This document shows, piece by piece, positions 55,111 to 63,950 of a stretch of 64,000 nucleotides of DNA. The position numbers and the translations under genes are program-made. The notes under the pieces were generated by a model. The model searched no databases and had not been told where the DNA came from. It saw only the letters and a list, made by a program, of their open reading frames with translations. Each line of letters starts with the position of its first letter. The stretch's first letter is position 1. The stretch is from contig JAAYCI010000004.1 in assembly GCA_012729855.1 (NCBI GenBank), positions 1 to 64,000 of the forward strand, in the 5' to 3' direction. The DNA is from Oscillospiraceae bacterium. Lineage in GTDB: Bacteria > Bacillota > Clostridia > Oscillospirales > Ruminococcaceae.

Positions 55111-55191
55111 GCTGTGCCCCCCCTTTCTCTGCATGCACGTGGTTACGCGTCTATTCGACAGTATTTGCGGGGTTGTGTTTTTAGGATAACA

Positions 55192-55232
55192 TAAAAAAAC
55201 GTCCTTGCGCAGGGCAAAGCCTGAACAAGGAC
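55192..55232 (-). terminator. terminator of the thiamine operon
   Basis: On the minus strand GTCCTTG/CAAGGAC with inner AGGC/GCCT pairing, then GTTTTTTT. Lies about 120 bases past thiD. The stretch 55233-55354 shows no gene. Confidence 0.8.
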
Positions 55233-55354
55233 ATTATTTACATGCAGTTCACAAATTACGTTGTGGATAACGGTTTGGCGGTGTGCTTTGCTTTGCCGGC
55301 AGCGCATAAAAAACCGCGGCAAAAGCATCTGGCTTTTACAATCGAAGGGTAAAA

Positions 55355-56188
55355 TCATCCTTGCGCCCGGGCGGTGCGGTTTACCGCAACATCAGCCGGG
55401 CCGGTTGTAACGATGTTGTGGGTATGGTTCAGCGGGCCGGAGCCCTTGCCCAAATCCAGCATGGCGGCCAGCGCGCCGGTAAGGTAGCACTTGGCCTGCC
55501 GGATGCTCTCGTCCAGCGAAAGCCCCACCGCCAGGCCGCAGGCAATGGCGGACGACAGCGTGCACCCGGTGCCATGGGTGTTGGGGTTGTCTATGCGCTC
55601 AAAACGGTACCAGTGTGCCTGGCCGTTTTCGTACAGAAGGTCTATGGCGTCGTTCACCAGGTGGCCGCCCTTTACCAAAATGGCGCCGGGGTAGCTTTGG
55701 GCTATGGTTTCCGCCGCGGCCATCATGCCCGCCTCGTCGTGTATGGAAAGGCCGCTGAGGATCTCGGCCTCGGGGATGTTGGGGGTGATGAGCGCAGCTA
55801 GGGGGAACAACCTTTCCACCAGCGCCGCCTGCGCGTTGTCCGACAGCAGCTTGTACCCGCTGGTAGAGACCATTACCGGGTCCACCACAATGTTTTGTGC
55901 GCCGTAAGCACACAGTTTATCGGCAATCACCGCAATGATTGCACTGTTTGACACCATGCCTATCTTCACGCTGTCGGGGAAGATATCGGTGAAGATGCAG
56001 TCCAGCTGCTGGGCCACAAAGCCGGGGCTGGCCTCGAAGATGCCGGCCACGCCCTGGGTGTTCTGGGCCGTCAGCGCGGTGATGGCGCTCATGGCGTACA
56101 GCTTGTGGGCGGTGATGGTTTTGATGTCTGCCTGGATGCCGGCGCCGCCGCTGCTGTCGGAGCCCGCTATGGTTAGAACCGTTTTCAT
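55355..56188 (-). CDS. thiD: hydroxymethylpyrimidine (phosphate) kinase
   Basis: A 277-residue ribokinase-fold enzyme that phosphorylates HMP to HMP-P and HMP-PP for thiamine synthesis. The N-terminal TIAGSDSSGGAGIQADIKT and the anion-hole motif NTHGTGCTLSSAIA with its catalytic Asp region are present. Last gene of the thi operon; its ATG overlaps the HAD gene end. Confidence 0.96.
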   Translation of the reverse strand: MKTVLTIAGSDSSGGAGIQADIKTITAHKLYAMSAITALTAQNTQGVAGIFEASPGFVAQQLDCIFTDIFPDSVKIGMVSNSAIIAVIADKLCAYGAQNIVVDPVMVSTSGYKLLSDNAQAALVERLFPLAALITPNIPEAEILSGLSIHDEAGMMAAAETIAQSYPGAILVKGGHLVNDAIDLLYENGQAHWYRFERIDNPNTHGTGCTLSSAIACGLAVGLSLDESIRQAKCYLTGALAAMLDLGKGSGPLNHTHNIVTTGPADVAVNRTARAQG

Positions 56189-56832
56189 GTGAACAGCCCC
56201 TCCGTCTCGTGAAAATGGGTGATGTAGTAGTCGGCCAGCTTTTGTACGGTGTCGCCGTCGTGTTCAAAGGGGTCTTGCACGGCGGCCACGGTGAAGCCGG
56301 CCTGCTTGGCGGTGCGTACGGCGTACAGCGCGTCCTCAAACACGCAGGTGGCGGCTTTGGGCGTGCCCAAAAAGTGCAGCGCCGTGTGGAAGATATGCGG
56401 CTCGTCCTTGCCGTGCCCCACACCCGAGCAGGTGAAAACGCCGCCAAAATAGCCCCACAGCCCAGTGCGGGTAAGGGCGGCCTCCACCAGGTGGTGGTCG
56501 GTGGCGGTGGCCAGGCACATGCGCACGCCCCGCTTGTGCAGGCTTTCCAGAAACGCCGGCACGCCGGCTTTGGGCTGCACCTGGTGGGCGTAGTAGTCCT
56601 CTATCATCGCGTTCACGCCGGCCATCAGGGCGTCGGCGCTGTCGGTCAGGCCGTATTCGTCCTGGTAGTGGCGCACCGCCTGGTACAGGCTCATGCTGCG
56701 GAACCTGGCGTCCAGCCCGGGCTTGGGTGTGATACCCCGGCTGCGCAGGTAGTTGCCGCCAATGGTGTCCCATATCACCATGGAATCTAGCAGGGTGCCG
56801 TCCACGTCGAATATCGCGCCCTCCAGCTTCAT
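56185..56832 (-). CDS. HAD-family phosphatase in thiamine operon
   Basis: A 215-residue haloacid-dehalogenase phosphatase of subfamily IA. Motif I is FDVDGTLLDS (nucleophile Asp), motif II is CLATATD, and the later VFEDALYAV holds the acidic pair. The start at 56832 overlaps the thiE stop (GCATGA), so it is co-translated. Placed between thiE and thiD it may dephosphorylate thiamine phosphate or a pyrimidine intermediate; that is inferred from position. Confidence 0.85.
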   Translation of the reverse strand: MKLEGAIFDVDGTLLDSMVIWDTIGGNYLRSRGITPKPGLDARFRSMSLYQAVRHYQDEYGLTDSADALMAGVNAMIEDYYAHQVQPKAGVPAFLESLHKRGVRMCLATATDHHLVEAALTRTGLWGYFGGVFTCSGVGHGKDEPHIFHTALHFLGTPKAATCVFEDALYAVRTAKQAGFTVAAVQDPFEHDGDTVQKLADYYITHFHETEGLFT

Positions 56833-57470
56833 GCGTCCACCAGCTTTTCCGCCAGCGCGCGCAGTTCCCTGCATTCCGCCTCAATGTCGGCGCTGGCGAA
56901 GATAGCCGACACCAGGGCGACGCCGTTTACCCCGGTGCCGCGCAGCTGCAGCATGTTCGCTTTGGTGATGCCCCCGATGGCCACCACGGGAATGGACACG
57001 GCATTGCAGATGGCCCTGGCCGTCTCATGGCTCACCGCGCTGGCGTCCAGCTTGGTGCCGGTGGGGAACATGGCCCCCACGCCCAGGCAGTCGGCCCCGG
57101 CGGCCTGGGCTGCCAGCGCCTGCTCCACGGTGTCGGCCGATACGCCAATGATCATTCCCTCGCCCACCAATGCCCGCACCTTGCCGGCCCGCATGTCGCT
57201 TTGGCCCACGTGGATGCCGTCGGCCCCGCAGCGGATGGCCACCTCAACATTGTCGTTGACGATGAAGGGCACGCCATACCGTGTGCATATGGCTTTCAGG
57301 CGGATGGCTTCCTCCAGGAAAGCGGCGTCATCCAGCTCCTTTTCCCGCAGCTGCACACAGGTGGCGCCGCCTTTTAAGGCCGCCTCCACCTGCTGCTCCA
57401 GCGTTTGGGTGCCGGTCCAGGCGCGGTCGGTCACCGCGTACAGCAGCATGTGTTTTTTATCGCAGGTCAT
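56829..57470 (-). CDS. thiE: thiamine phosphate synthase
   Basis: A 213-residue TIM-barrel enzyme joining HMP-PP and thiazole phosphate. Family motifs: CVQLREKELDD, IVNDNVEVAIRCGADGIHVG, IGVSADTVEQA and GAMFPTGTK. Overlaps thiM by 14 bases upstream and the HAD gene by four downstream. Confidence 0.96.
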   Translation of the reverse strand: MTCDKKHMLLYAVTDRAWTGTQTLEQQVEAALKGGATCVQLREKELDDAAFLEEAIRLKAICTRYGVPFIVNDNVEVAIRCGADGIHVGQSDMRAGKVRALVGEGMIIGVSADTVEQALAAQAAGADCLGVGAMFPTGTKLDASAVSHETARAICNAVSIPVVAIGGITKANMLQLRGTGVNGVALVSAIFASADIEAECRELRALAEKLVDA

Positions 57471-58278
57471 AGTTGGCCTCCCTCTCCAGGTCTGCTCCGG
57501 TCAGGTTGGTAACCGCGTCCAGGATATAGCCGCGGTAGGCGAAGTTGCCGTCCTGCTGTGCCATGCGGGCAAAGGCCCTTTCGCCACACAGGCCCATGGC
57601 GCACACGGCAGCGGCGGCCGCCTGCAGCGGGTGGCCGGGGCTGGCCGCCACACAGGCAGCTGCCAGGGCCGATAGCTGGCAGCCCACACCGGTGACTAAG
57701 CGCATCATGGGGTGGCCGTTGCGTATGCAGTAGGCCTGCTGGGCGTCGGCCACAATGTCTATGGCGCCGGTGATGGCCACCACTGCCCCGGTTTTGGCGG
57801 CAAACTGCCTGGCAAACGCCACCGCCCCGGCCAGGGTGTCCTCGGTCACGGCGTCGGCCAGGTCGGCGTCCACCCCCTTGGTGGTGCCGCTGCCCAGCGC
57901 CAGGGTTTTCACCTCGGAGATATTGCCCCGTATGACCGCGAACCGCACTTCCTCAAGCAGGTGGTGGGCCGTTTGGGTGCGCAGGGCCGAGGCCCCGGCG
58001 CCCACAGGGTCGAACACCACCGGGCGGCCCAGCGCGTTGGCCCTTTTGCCGGCGGCCAGCATGGCGGGAATGGTGCGCGCGTTCAGTGTGCCGATGTTGA
58101 GGTTCAGTCCGCCGCACAGCGCGGTGATTTCCTCCACCTCGCCAATGTCATCGGCCATGATGGGCGACGCGCCGCAGGCCAGCAGGATGTTGGCGCAGTC
58201 GTTCACGGTGACATAGTTGGTGATGCTGTGGATGAGGGGCGCTTGGGCACGGACGTTGTCCAGGATGTTACGCAGCAT
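57457..58278 (-). CDS. thiM: hydroxyethylthiazole kinase
   Basis: A 273-residue kinase salvaging the thiazole moiety. Visible motifs are HSITNYVTVNDCANILLA at the N-terminus, ACGASPIMADD, FDPVGAGAS and the C-terminal VTGVGCQLSALAAA. The ATG at 58278 overlaps the cytX stop by 11 bases. With thiE and thiD it gives salvage rather than full synthesis; no thiC or thiG lies here. Confidence 0.95.
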   Translation of the reverse strand: MLRNILDNVRAQAPLIHSITNYVTVNDCANILLACGASPIMADDIGEVEEITALCGGLNLNIGTLNARTIPAMLAAGKRANALGRPVVFDPVGAGASALRTQTAHHLLEEVRFAVIRGNISEVKTLALGSGTTKGVDADLADAVTEDTLAGAVAFARQFAAKTGAVVAITGAIDIVADAQQAYCIRNGHPMMRLVTGVGCQLSALAAACVAASPGHPLQAAAAAVCAMGLCGERAFARMAQQDGNFAYRGYILDAVTNLTGADLEREANYDLR

Positions 58279-59446
58279 GTTTTTTGGCTCCCAACACTTT
58301 ATTGACGACCAGGCACAGCAGGCCGGTGATGACCATGACCGGGATGGTGCTGCCAATGGGCAGGTCTATGGCCAGGAACACCCGGTAGACCACAAAGCCC
58401 ACCAGCCACAGCACCAGGTTCACCCAGTTGGCCTTTTTGGCCGAGCTGTCTTTTTTTAGCATGAAGTAGTCCACGATGAGGATAACGATCATGGGCGCGA
58501 ACACCGAGCTGATGAGGTAGAGGAAGGCCTCGAACTGGGACACCGGCGCAAAAATGGCCAGCACCATGCCAATGATGCCCACCACGATGGCCACCGGTTT
58601 TTCTTTTAGTTTTGCGGTGATGCTCTCGGCGCTTACACCGGCGGAGTACACGTCCAAAAAGGTGGTGGTAACGGTGGAAAAGATGATGATGATAAGCGCC
58701 GCGATGCCCAGCCCGGCTTTCAGCATGATGGCGGCGATATCGCTTTCGCCGGTGAAAAGGGCTGCGCCCATGCCGATGATGTACATCCAGCAGCTGGCTG
58801 CAAAGTAGACAACTGTGCTGGTGAGGGTGGCGCCAAAGGGCTTTTTGGCGCTGCGGGTATAGTCGGATATCAGCGGCAGCCAGGACAGCGGCATGGCGAT
58901 GCTCAGCTCTATGGCCGCGCCAAAGCCCAGCGCCTCACTGCTGATAAGGGGCTCGCCACCGTTGAAGATGACCACACTGAGCACGATGGTGAGCACAAAC
59001 AGCGCGGCCATGGCCACTATATTCACCTTGCCCAGGTTCTTCACACCAATAAGCACCCACACAATGATGAGCGCGCCGATGATGAGGCACCAGCCCCAGT
59101 TGCCCAGCGCCGGAATGACCGCCGCGGCCGCCGACGCCCCGCCGGCAATCATCACGGCCGTCCAGCCCACCAGCTGCAGTACGTTCAGCACCGAGAACAG
59201 CAGCGAGCCTTTGCCGCCAAAGGACATCTTGACGGTCTCCATGGCGCTTTTGCCGGTGCGCGCGCCAATAAGCCCCGCCAAAAACAGCAGCACACAGCCA
59301 ATAACATGCCCTACGACGATGGCCAGCAGCCCCTTGCCAAAGCCCAGCGGTGCGAACAGTGTGCCGGTCATGATCTCGGCAATGGACACCGCCGCGCCAA
59401 ACCAGATGAGGCCGTTTGAAAAGGTGGATGTCTTCTTCTCCTGCAT
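58268..59446 (-). CDS. cytX: putative hydroxymethylpyrimidine transporter CytX
   Basis: A 392-residue NCS1-type membrane protein with about 12 segments. The N-terminus FSNGLIWFGAAVSIAEIMTG and the SYTRSAKKP-like cytosolic loop fit CytX, the HMP transporter found in TPP-riboswitch operons. GAGG is eight bases before the ATG at 59446. The gap to thiW (59447-59628) shows no gene. Confidence 0.9.
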   Translation of the reverse strand: MQEKKTSTFSNGLIWFGAAVSIAEIMTGTLFAPLGFGKGLLAIVVGHVIGCVLLFLAGLIGARTGKSAMETVKMSFGGKGSLLFSVLNVLQLVGWTAVMIAGGASAAAAVIPALGNWGWCLIIGALIIVWVLIGVKNLGKVNIVAMAALFVLTIVLSVVIFNGGEPLISSEALGFGAAIELSIAMPLSWLPLISDYTRSAKKPFGATLTSTVVYFAASCWMYIIGMGAALFTGESDIAAIMLKAGLGIAALIIIIFSTVTTTFLDVYSAGVSAESITAKLKEKPVAIVVGIIGMVLAIFAPVSQFEAFLYLISSVFAPMIVILIVDYFMLKKDSSAKKANWVNLVLWLVGFVVYRVFLAIDLPIGSTIPVMVITGLLCLVVNKVLGAKKHAA

Positions 59447-59628
59447 ACCAGTTCCCTCATTTCCCGGGAAGGCCACAGGCAGTGCTTTTTGGGTATAGCA
59501 AAGCTAAGCATGTGTTGGCCAATGTGTGGCCCCGCACATACCGCAGCTACTGCCCTGTGGTTTCCCAAATTTTATATGCACATGCGCGGGGAAAGCAGCA
59601 GGGCCCAAAAGCTGCGGACCGGGGCATG

Positions 59629-60135
59629 TTACATCGCCATACGGTTCAGCGCCCCCGCCTTGCGCAGGGCCACTACAATGATACCGGCCAGCACGGCGCC
59701 GGCGGCGGTGGAAATAAGGAACGGCACGACATAGGCATAAAACGCGATACTGCCCGCGCTTTGCCCCATGAAAATGATGGCAATGGGGTACGACAGCAGC
59801 CCGCCCAGCACCGCGGTGCCAAACACCTCGCCCAGCAGGGTAAGGGGCAGGTTTTTAAGCTTCCAGTACACAATACCGCACAGCAGCGCCCCGCACATGC
59901 TGCCGGGGAAAGCCAGCAGGCTGCCCAGGCCCAGCAGGTTGCGCAGCAGGCTGGCCGTAAAGGCCACCCCCACGCCGTACCACGGCCCCAGCAGCACCGC
60001 GCACAGAATGTTCACCACGTGCTGCACCGGGGCGCAGCGGCTGCCAAACATCGGGAAGGATATCAGGCTGCCCAGCACGGCCACCGCACACAGTATACCG
60101 GCCATGGTTAGTTTTTTTACGTTGGTCCTTTTCAT
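59629..60135 (-). CDS. thiW: thiazole transporter component ThiW
   Basis: A 168-residue membrane protein with about five segments, an ECF-type S-component-like protein for the thiazole precursor. The signature CAPVQHVVNILCAVLLGPWY is clear. The start at 60135 has GGAG nine bases upstream; an earlier TTG is directly against the ribosome-binding site. First gene of the thi operon, but about 410 bases below the riboswitch terminator. Confidence 0.92.
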   Translation of the reverse strand: MKRTNVKKLTMAGILCAVAVLGSLISFPMFGSRCAPVQHVVNILCAVLLGPWYGVGVAFTASLLRNLLGLGSLLAFPGSMCGALLCGIVYWKLKNLPLTLLGEVFGTAVLGGLLSYPIAIIFMGQSAGSIAFYAYVVPFLISTAAGAVLAGIIVVALRKAGALNRMAM

Positions 60136-60181
60136 TTTCAGCAACTCCTCTCAGCGCTCAATGCAAAGGGGAAACGGCACG

Positions 60182-60287
60182 CAGCAGCGGCTTTTCCCTT
60201 GCCATGTGGCGGGGCCAAAACCCCGGGAAATCGGTCGAGACTTACTGGTCTCCTCTCACGCCGGAACACGGCTTCCCATCGCTGCTG
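60182..60287 (-). ncRNA. structured RNA candidate in thiW leader
   Basis: An 8-bp outer stem (CAGCAGCG 60182-60189 with CGCTGCTG 60280-60287) encloses a three-way junction: closing stem 60225-60229/60273-60277, arm GAGAC/GTCTC (60237-60252) and arm GCCG/CGGC (60260-60272). A GGGG/CCCC hairpin lies at 60211-60224. It matches no riboswitch consensus I know. It lies 46 bases before the thiW ATG. Confidence 0.45.
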
Positions 60288-60330
60288 AATCCTCCGGGCC
60301 CAGGGCGCTCCCCCTTTGCCCGCCGGCCCA

Positions 60331-60492
60331 GAGTCTGTTTTCAAATGGGAGAAATGACCAAAGCCGAGCGGAGTTGGTGGCCCTGCAAGGCGCTTTTCCG
60401 CCGCAAACCTTGGTGGTTTGCAAGGAGAAGCAACGCGGCAGGGGCGCCAAAAACGCTGGATTTGGGCGTTTTGGAGATTTGAAAACAGACTC
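60331..60492. repeat. MITE-like element, copy D
   Basis: Perfect 16-bp terminal inverted repeats, GAGTCTGTTTTCAAAT at 60331-60346 and its complement at 60477-60492. Inside are GCCGAGC, CAAGGCG, core GCAAACCTTGGTGGTTTGC and CAACGC. It closely resembles copy A, including GGGAGA after the left arm. It is inserted in the leader between the TPP-riboswitch terminator and thiW. Confidence 0.75.
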
Positions 60493-60544
60493 CAGGGCCG
60501 GGTGCTATTTTCCCCTATGCACTTCCCTTCTGAAAAAGAGTATG

Positions 60545-60577
60545 AAAAAAAGAGGCCCCCCAAAAACAGGGGACCTC
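60545..60577 (-). terminator. TPP-riboswitch expression-platform terminator
   Basis: On the minus strand GAGGTCCCC (one bulge) pairs with GGGGCCTC and is followed by TTTTTTTC. It lies directly below the TPP aptamer, so it is the likely thiamine-controlled attenuator of the thi operon. Confidence 0.85.
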
Positions 60578-60596
60578 CCAAAATAAGCCAATACTG

Positions 60597-60690
60597 CGAC
60601 TCCCTACGGTGGCATTATCCACATCAGGTTGGAAGGGTCGAAGCCTCAAGGACTTCCTCTCAGCCTGCCAAAAGCAAGCTCCCCTGTTAT
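60597..60690 (-). ncRNA. TPP riboswitch (THI element)
   Basis: The minus strand carries the conserved blocks in order: ACAGGGGAGC, GGCTGAGAGGAAG, GACCCTTCCAACCTGAT, GGATAATGCC and GTAGGGA. This is the full THI box. TPP binding should favour the terminator just downstream and shut off thiW, cytX, thiM, thiE, the HAD gene and thiD. Confidence 0.96.
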
Positions 60691-60698
60691 TTGTGCTT

Positions 60699-60728
60699 AT
60701 TATACTCCCGCCGGGGCTGCCGCGTCAA
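60699..60728 (-). promoter_or_regulatory. promoter of the thiamine operon
   Basis: On the minus strand TTGACG (60723-60728), an 18-base spacer, TATAAT (60699-60704), about 10 bases before the riboswitch 5' end. Confidence 0.85.
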
Positions 60729-60804
60729 GTTTTTTTGCGCCCGTGCGGTGCCCGATAAGCGCAGGCACCGCACGCACAGGGTAAATAATTCGCTTTGATG
60801 GATA

Positions 60805-60837
60805 AAGGGCGTACCGGTTTTATCCAGGTACGCCCTT
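60805..60837. terminator. terminator after large secreted protein gene
   Basis: AAGGGCGTACC/GGTACGCCCTT with an 11-base loop, 24 bases past the stop of the gene at 60861. T-run is weak. Confidence 0.7.
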
Positions 60838-60860
60838 GTATCCTTAAATTGTATTTTTTA

Positions 60861-63800
60861 CTAAGCCACCTCAATTTTCACACTGGCCTTTTTGCCATTG
60901 GCCGTCTTTACGGTAATGGTGGCCGTGCCTTTCTTCCTGGCCGTTACCACGCCCTTGCTGCTTACCGTGGCCACGCTTTTTTTACTGCTGGACCACGCCA
61001 GCTTTGGCTTGCCGGCGGGGTAATAACCACTCTTATACGTGAACTGTGGCCTCAATGTAAGCTTTTTGCCCTTTTTCAGGGTCTGCGCATTATTGGCAAA
61101 GGCTATCTTTTTTACCGGCGACACCACATTCACCGTGGTGCTGGCGCTTAGCCCGCCGGCCGACACCGTGATGACCGTGCTGCCCTCCTTGATGGGCCAC
61201 ACGGCGCCAAACTCGTTCACTGTGGCTACTTTTTCATTGCTGCTTTTCCAGGTAAAAACCAACCCGGTGGCATCTGCTGGCCCGTACCAGCCCTGCACGT
61301 AGGTATATTTGCCCGCACCCTTTTTTATTGGCCCTTGCGTCAACTCCAGTGTTTGCAGTGGTATTGCCGTGTCTACCACCTTCACGCTCAACGTAGCCGT
61401 TTCGCCGTCCGATGCAGTGGCCTTTATGGTTACATTGCCGGTTTTATAGGTCGTAATTTTTCCCTTGCTGGACACCGTAGCCACATTTTTATTGGACGTT
61501 TGATATTTTACCTTGAGCTTGTCGCCATAGTAGGTATAGGCTCTCGCCGGCACCGTGGCTGTATCCCCCTTAACAAGTGATAGTGCCCCCTGAATGAAGC
61601 TTATCGAATGGGTTCTGGCCTTTACCGTCACTGTACAAGATGCCTCGAACTCGCCGTCTTCTGTAACCACACGCAACACAGCCGTACCCTTTTTTAGCGC
61701 TACAGCCGTGGTCTTCAGCGGGTCGTCTGTGTGGTAATAACCATCCACCACTTTAAAGTTGCTGCAATACCACCGAACATTTTTATTGGTGGCATTGCTG
61801 GGGTAAACCTTGGCGTACAGTTCCCCTTTTTCCGCCGTCCCCAGCTTCAGCGTACTTTTACTAAGCGATATGCCTGTTACAGGAATAGGGTCTTCGGTGA
61901 CAGTTATGGTACAAACAGCGGTCAGGCTCCCATCCTCTGCAACCACAATGATTTCTGCAACACCAAGGGCTCGGGCCGTAAATTGTATTGTGCTATAACC
62001 ACTACCATAATCTATATTGACTATACTGGGATTGCTGGAGCGCGTGTTCCAAAGCTTCACCAAAGCATTGGCGGGTAAAACAGAAACGGTTATCGTCAAT
62101 GTATCACCCACACGCATGAGACAATGGGATTGACTGAGCTGCACACCTTCAACCGGCTGGCCAATAGTAACCCGGCAGGATGCCTTGGCTCGCCCCAAGG
62201 TATCCTTGGCGGTGATAGTGGCGGTTCCGCTGCTTGCCACAGCGGTAGCCACACCATTTTGGTCAACGGCAATGGTGCCGGGGTCACTGCTTGTCCATTC
62301 CAGCGGGTGATGGCTGAAAGCCGTGTTGGAAAAACTGGCTTTGAACTGATGGGATGTGCCGGGAGACAAGACTTTTCTTGCTAAACCAATAGACAAAGTC
62401 ACAGAGACTGATTTAACAACATTATCGGCGAACTCATAGTAAAGTTCATTTGCTTCTGTAAAATAGAAAGCATCATAATCTTGAGAGGTCATGGTAGGGT
62501 ATTTATCAGGGTCTGGTTGCACAATCACTTCATCAGTAAAAGAAATTGAAGATTCACAATTTATTCTGGCACTTGCCGCCAAAGGCCCAATTAACTGAAT
62601 GGGCACCGTACTTCGAGTGTACAAAATATTGTCGCCGGGGGTTTCTCCAATTATAACATTGCCCTGAAGCAAAACGACGGCAGTCGAGTAAACATATATG
62701 CCTGTTCCAACACCGCCTGTGCAACCGGCAATGGTTCCGCCGTTCATGGTCAATCGCGGCTTCCCGGTATGCTCGCCAGTGTCTCTATCATATGTTGTCA
62801 GGTAAATCCCCGCACCCAGGATAAAGGAACCATCTCCTGTCAATGTACAGTTGCGAATTTCCCCATTATTGATGGTAAGATCGCCCAGATTATAAATGCC
62901 TCCGCCAGTTGAAATAGCGCCACAATTGATGATACTGCTCTCGTCTATCAGCATGGTGCCCTTGTTATAGGCCCCGCCGCCGGAACCACTAAAAGAACCA
63001 CTATTGATTTTGCAATTCTCGATGCGGCTGCCACTGTACATGGTTACAGTGCCCAGATTATATATTCCTGCACCGCCGGTAACCCCTGAATAATACTTTA
63101 AATCTTTATTCCTCAGCGTAGCAGCATTCCTCATCACCAGTGTTCCGTCGGCCTCCACCCAGACGATAGAGCCGTGCTCGTTTCCGTCGGCGTCCAGAAT
63201 GATATTGTCCAAAGTGACCGTGCAGCCGCTTACCGCCAACGTATACGCATCTTCACCCGCGCTTTGACGGAGAGTTTGCGTTCCCGATTGAGATTTGAGG
63301 GTGACATTTTTTGTGATCATCACACCACTAAAAGAAATGTTGCTGCCGGGCAAGACCTCAATAGTCCCGCCGTCGTTCACCTTGTCCAGCGCGTCCTCCA
63401 GTGTGTTGGCATGGCTGGCGCCGGGCGCGCCGGCGGCGCCCAGGGTAACGGTATCCACCCCCTGGGTGGCTGCCTGGGGTTCCTCTTCGTCGCTCGCGTC
63501 ATCCGCATCGCCTGGCTCTGCCGTTTCCTCAGGGGCCAGCGAAGCATCGCTGGCGTCAGGCATACTGTCAGAACCGTCGGCGCTGCCATCTGGGGCCACA
63601 CTGCTGTCGGGCAAGCTGGTATCAGACGCACTGGCGCTTTCATCTGGCTCGGGCAGGGCGCTTTGGTCATCGCTTCGGCTGGAATCGGCGCTGCTGCCCT
63701 GCCCGGAATCCTCCGGCGGGGCGAAACTGTCGGGCTGCGAGGCCGGCTGGCTTGTGCTGTCCGGGCCCGCTTCTTCGCCGGCCTGGCTGCCGCCGGCAGA

Positions 63801-63950
63801 AGCTTCCTCCAAAGCACCTGAACTGATGGCGGTGCTGCCGGAAATACTGCTGTCTGGCCCCGCTGCCAGTACCGGCGTGGCAAGCAACCCCGTCACAAGC
63901 ACCACAGCCGCCAATACAAAACTCACCCATTTTTTAAAAGCTGCGCGCAT
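60861..63950 (-). CDS. large secreted beta-helix and Big_2 surface protein
   Basis: A 1029-residue protein. Signal peptide (about 1-30), then a Ser/Asp/Glu/Pro-rich low-complexity region (about 30-165). A right-handed beta-helix domain follows (about 170-430) with repeats such as GGAGIYNLGTVTMYSG and GGGIYNLGDLTINNGE. At least five Big_2 Ig-like domains end the protein (about 520-1029; SSDPGTIAVDQNG, TSNKNVATVSSKG, SSKKSVATVSSKG). No LPxTG or C-terminal membrane anchor. AAGGGG precedes the ATG. Probably an adhesin or polysaccharide-binding protein. Confidence 0.85.
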   Translation of the reverse strand: MRAAFKKWVSFVLAAVVLVTGLLATPVLAAGPDSSISGSTAISSGALEEASAGGSQAGEEAGPDSTSQPASQPDSFAPPEDSGQGSSADSSRSDDQSALPEPDESASASDTSLPDSSVAPDGSADGSDSMPDASDASLAPEETAEPGDADDASDEEEPQAATQGVDTVTLGAAGAPGASHANTLEDALDKVNDGGTIEVLPGSNISFSGVMITKNVTLKSQSGTQTLRQSAGEDAYTLAVSGCTVTLDNIILDADGNEHGSIVWVEADGTLVMRNAATLRNKDLKYYSGVTGGAGIYNLGTVTMYSGSRIENCKINSGSFSGSGGGAYNKGTMLIDESSIINCGAISTGGGIYNLGDLTINNGEIRNCTLTGDGSFILGAGIYLTTYDRDTGEHTGKPRLTMNGGTIAGCTGGVGTGIYVYSTAVVLLQGNVIIGETPGDNILYTRSTVPIQLIGPLAASARINCESSISFTDEVIVQPDPDKYPTMTSQDYDAFYFTEANELYYEFADNVVKSVSVTLSIGLARKVLSPGTSHQFKASFSNTAFSHHPLEWTSSDPGTIAVDQNGVATAVASSGTATITAKDTLGRAKASCRVTIGQPVEGVQLSQSHCLMRVGDTLTITVSVLPANALVKLWNTRSSNPSIVNIDYGSGYSTIQFTARALGVAEIIVVAEDGSLTAVCTITVTEDPIPVTGISLSKSTLKLGTAEKGELYAKVYPSNATNKNVRWYCSNFKVVDGYYHTDDPLKTTAVALKKGTAVLRVVTEDGEFEASCTVTVKARTHSISFIQGALSLVKGDTATVPARAYTYYGDKLKVKYQTSNKNVATVSSKGKITTYKTGNVTIKATASDGETATLSVKVVDTAIPLQTLELTQGPIKKGAGKYTYVQGWYGPADATGLVFTWKSSNEKVATVNEFGAVWPIKEGSTVITVSAGGLSASTTVNVVSPVKKIAFANNAQTLKKGKKLTLRPQFTYKSGYYPAGKPKLAWSSSKKSVATVSSKGVVTARKKGTATITVKTANGKKASVKIEVA

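Noticed and set aside
60182-60287. Cobalamin riboswitch
   Set aside because: GGGAAGCCG and CCCGCCAC look suggestive, but the GGTGNAANNCC core and the ordered B12 boxes are missing.
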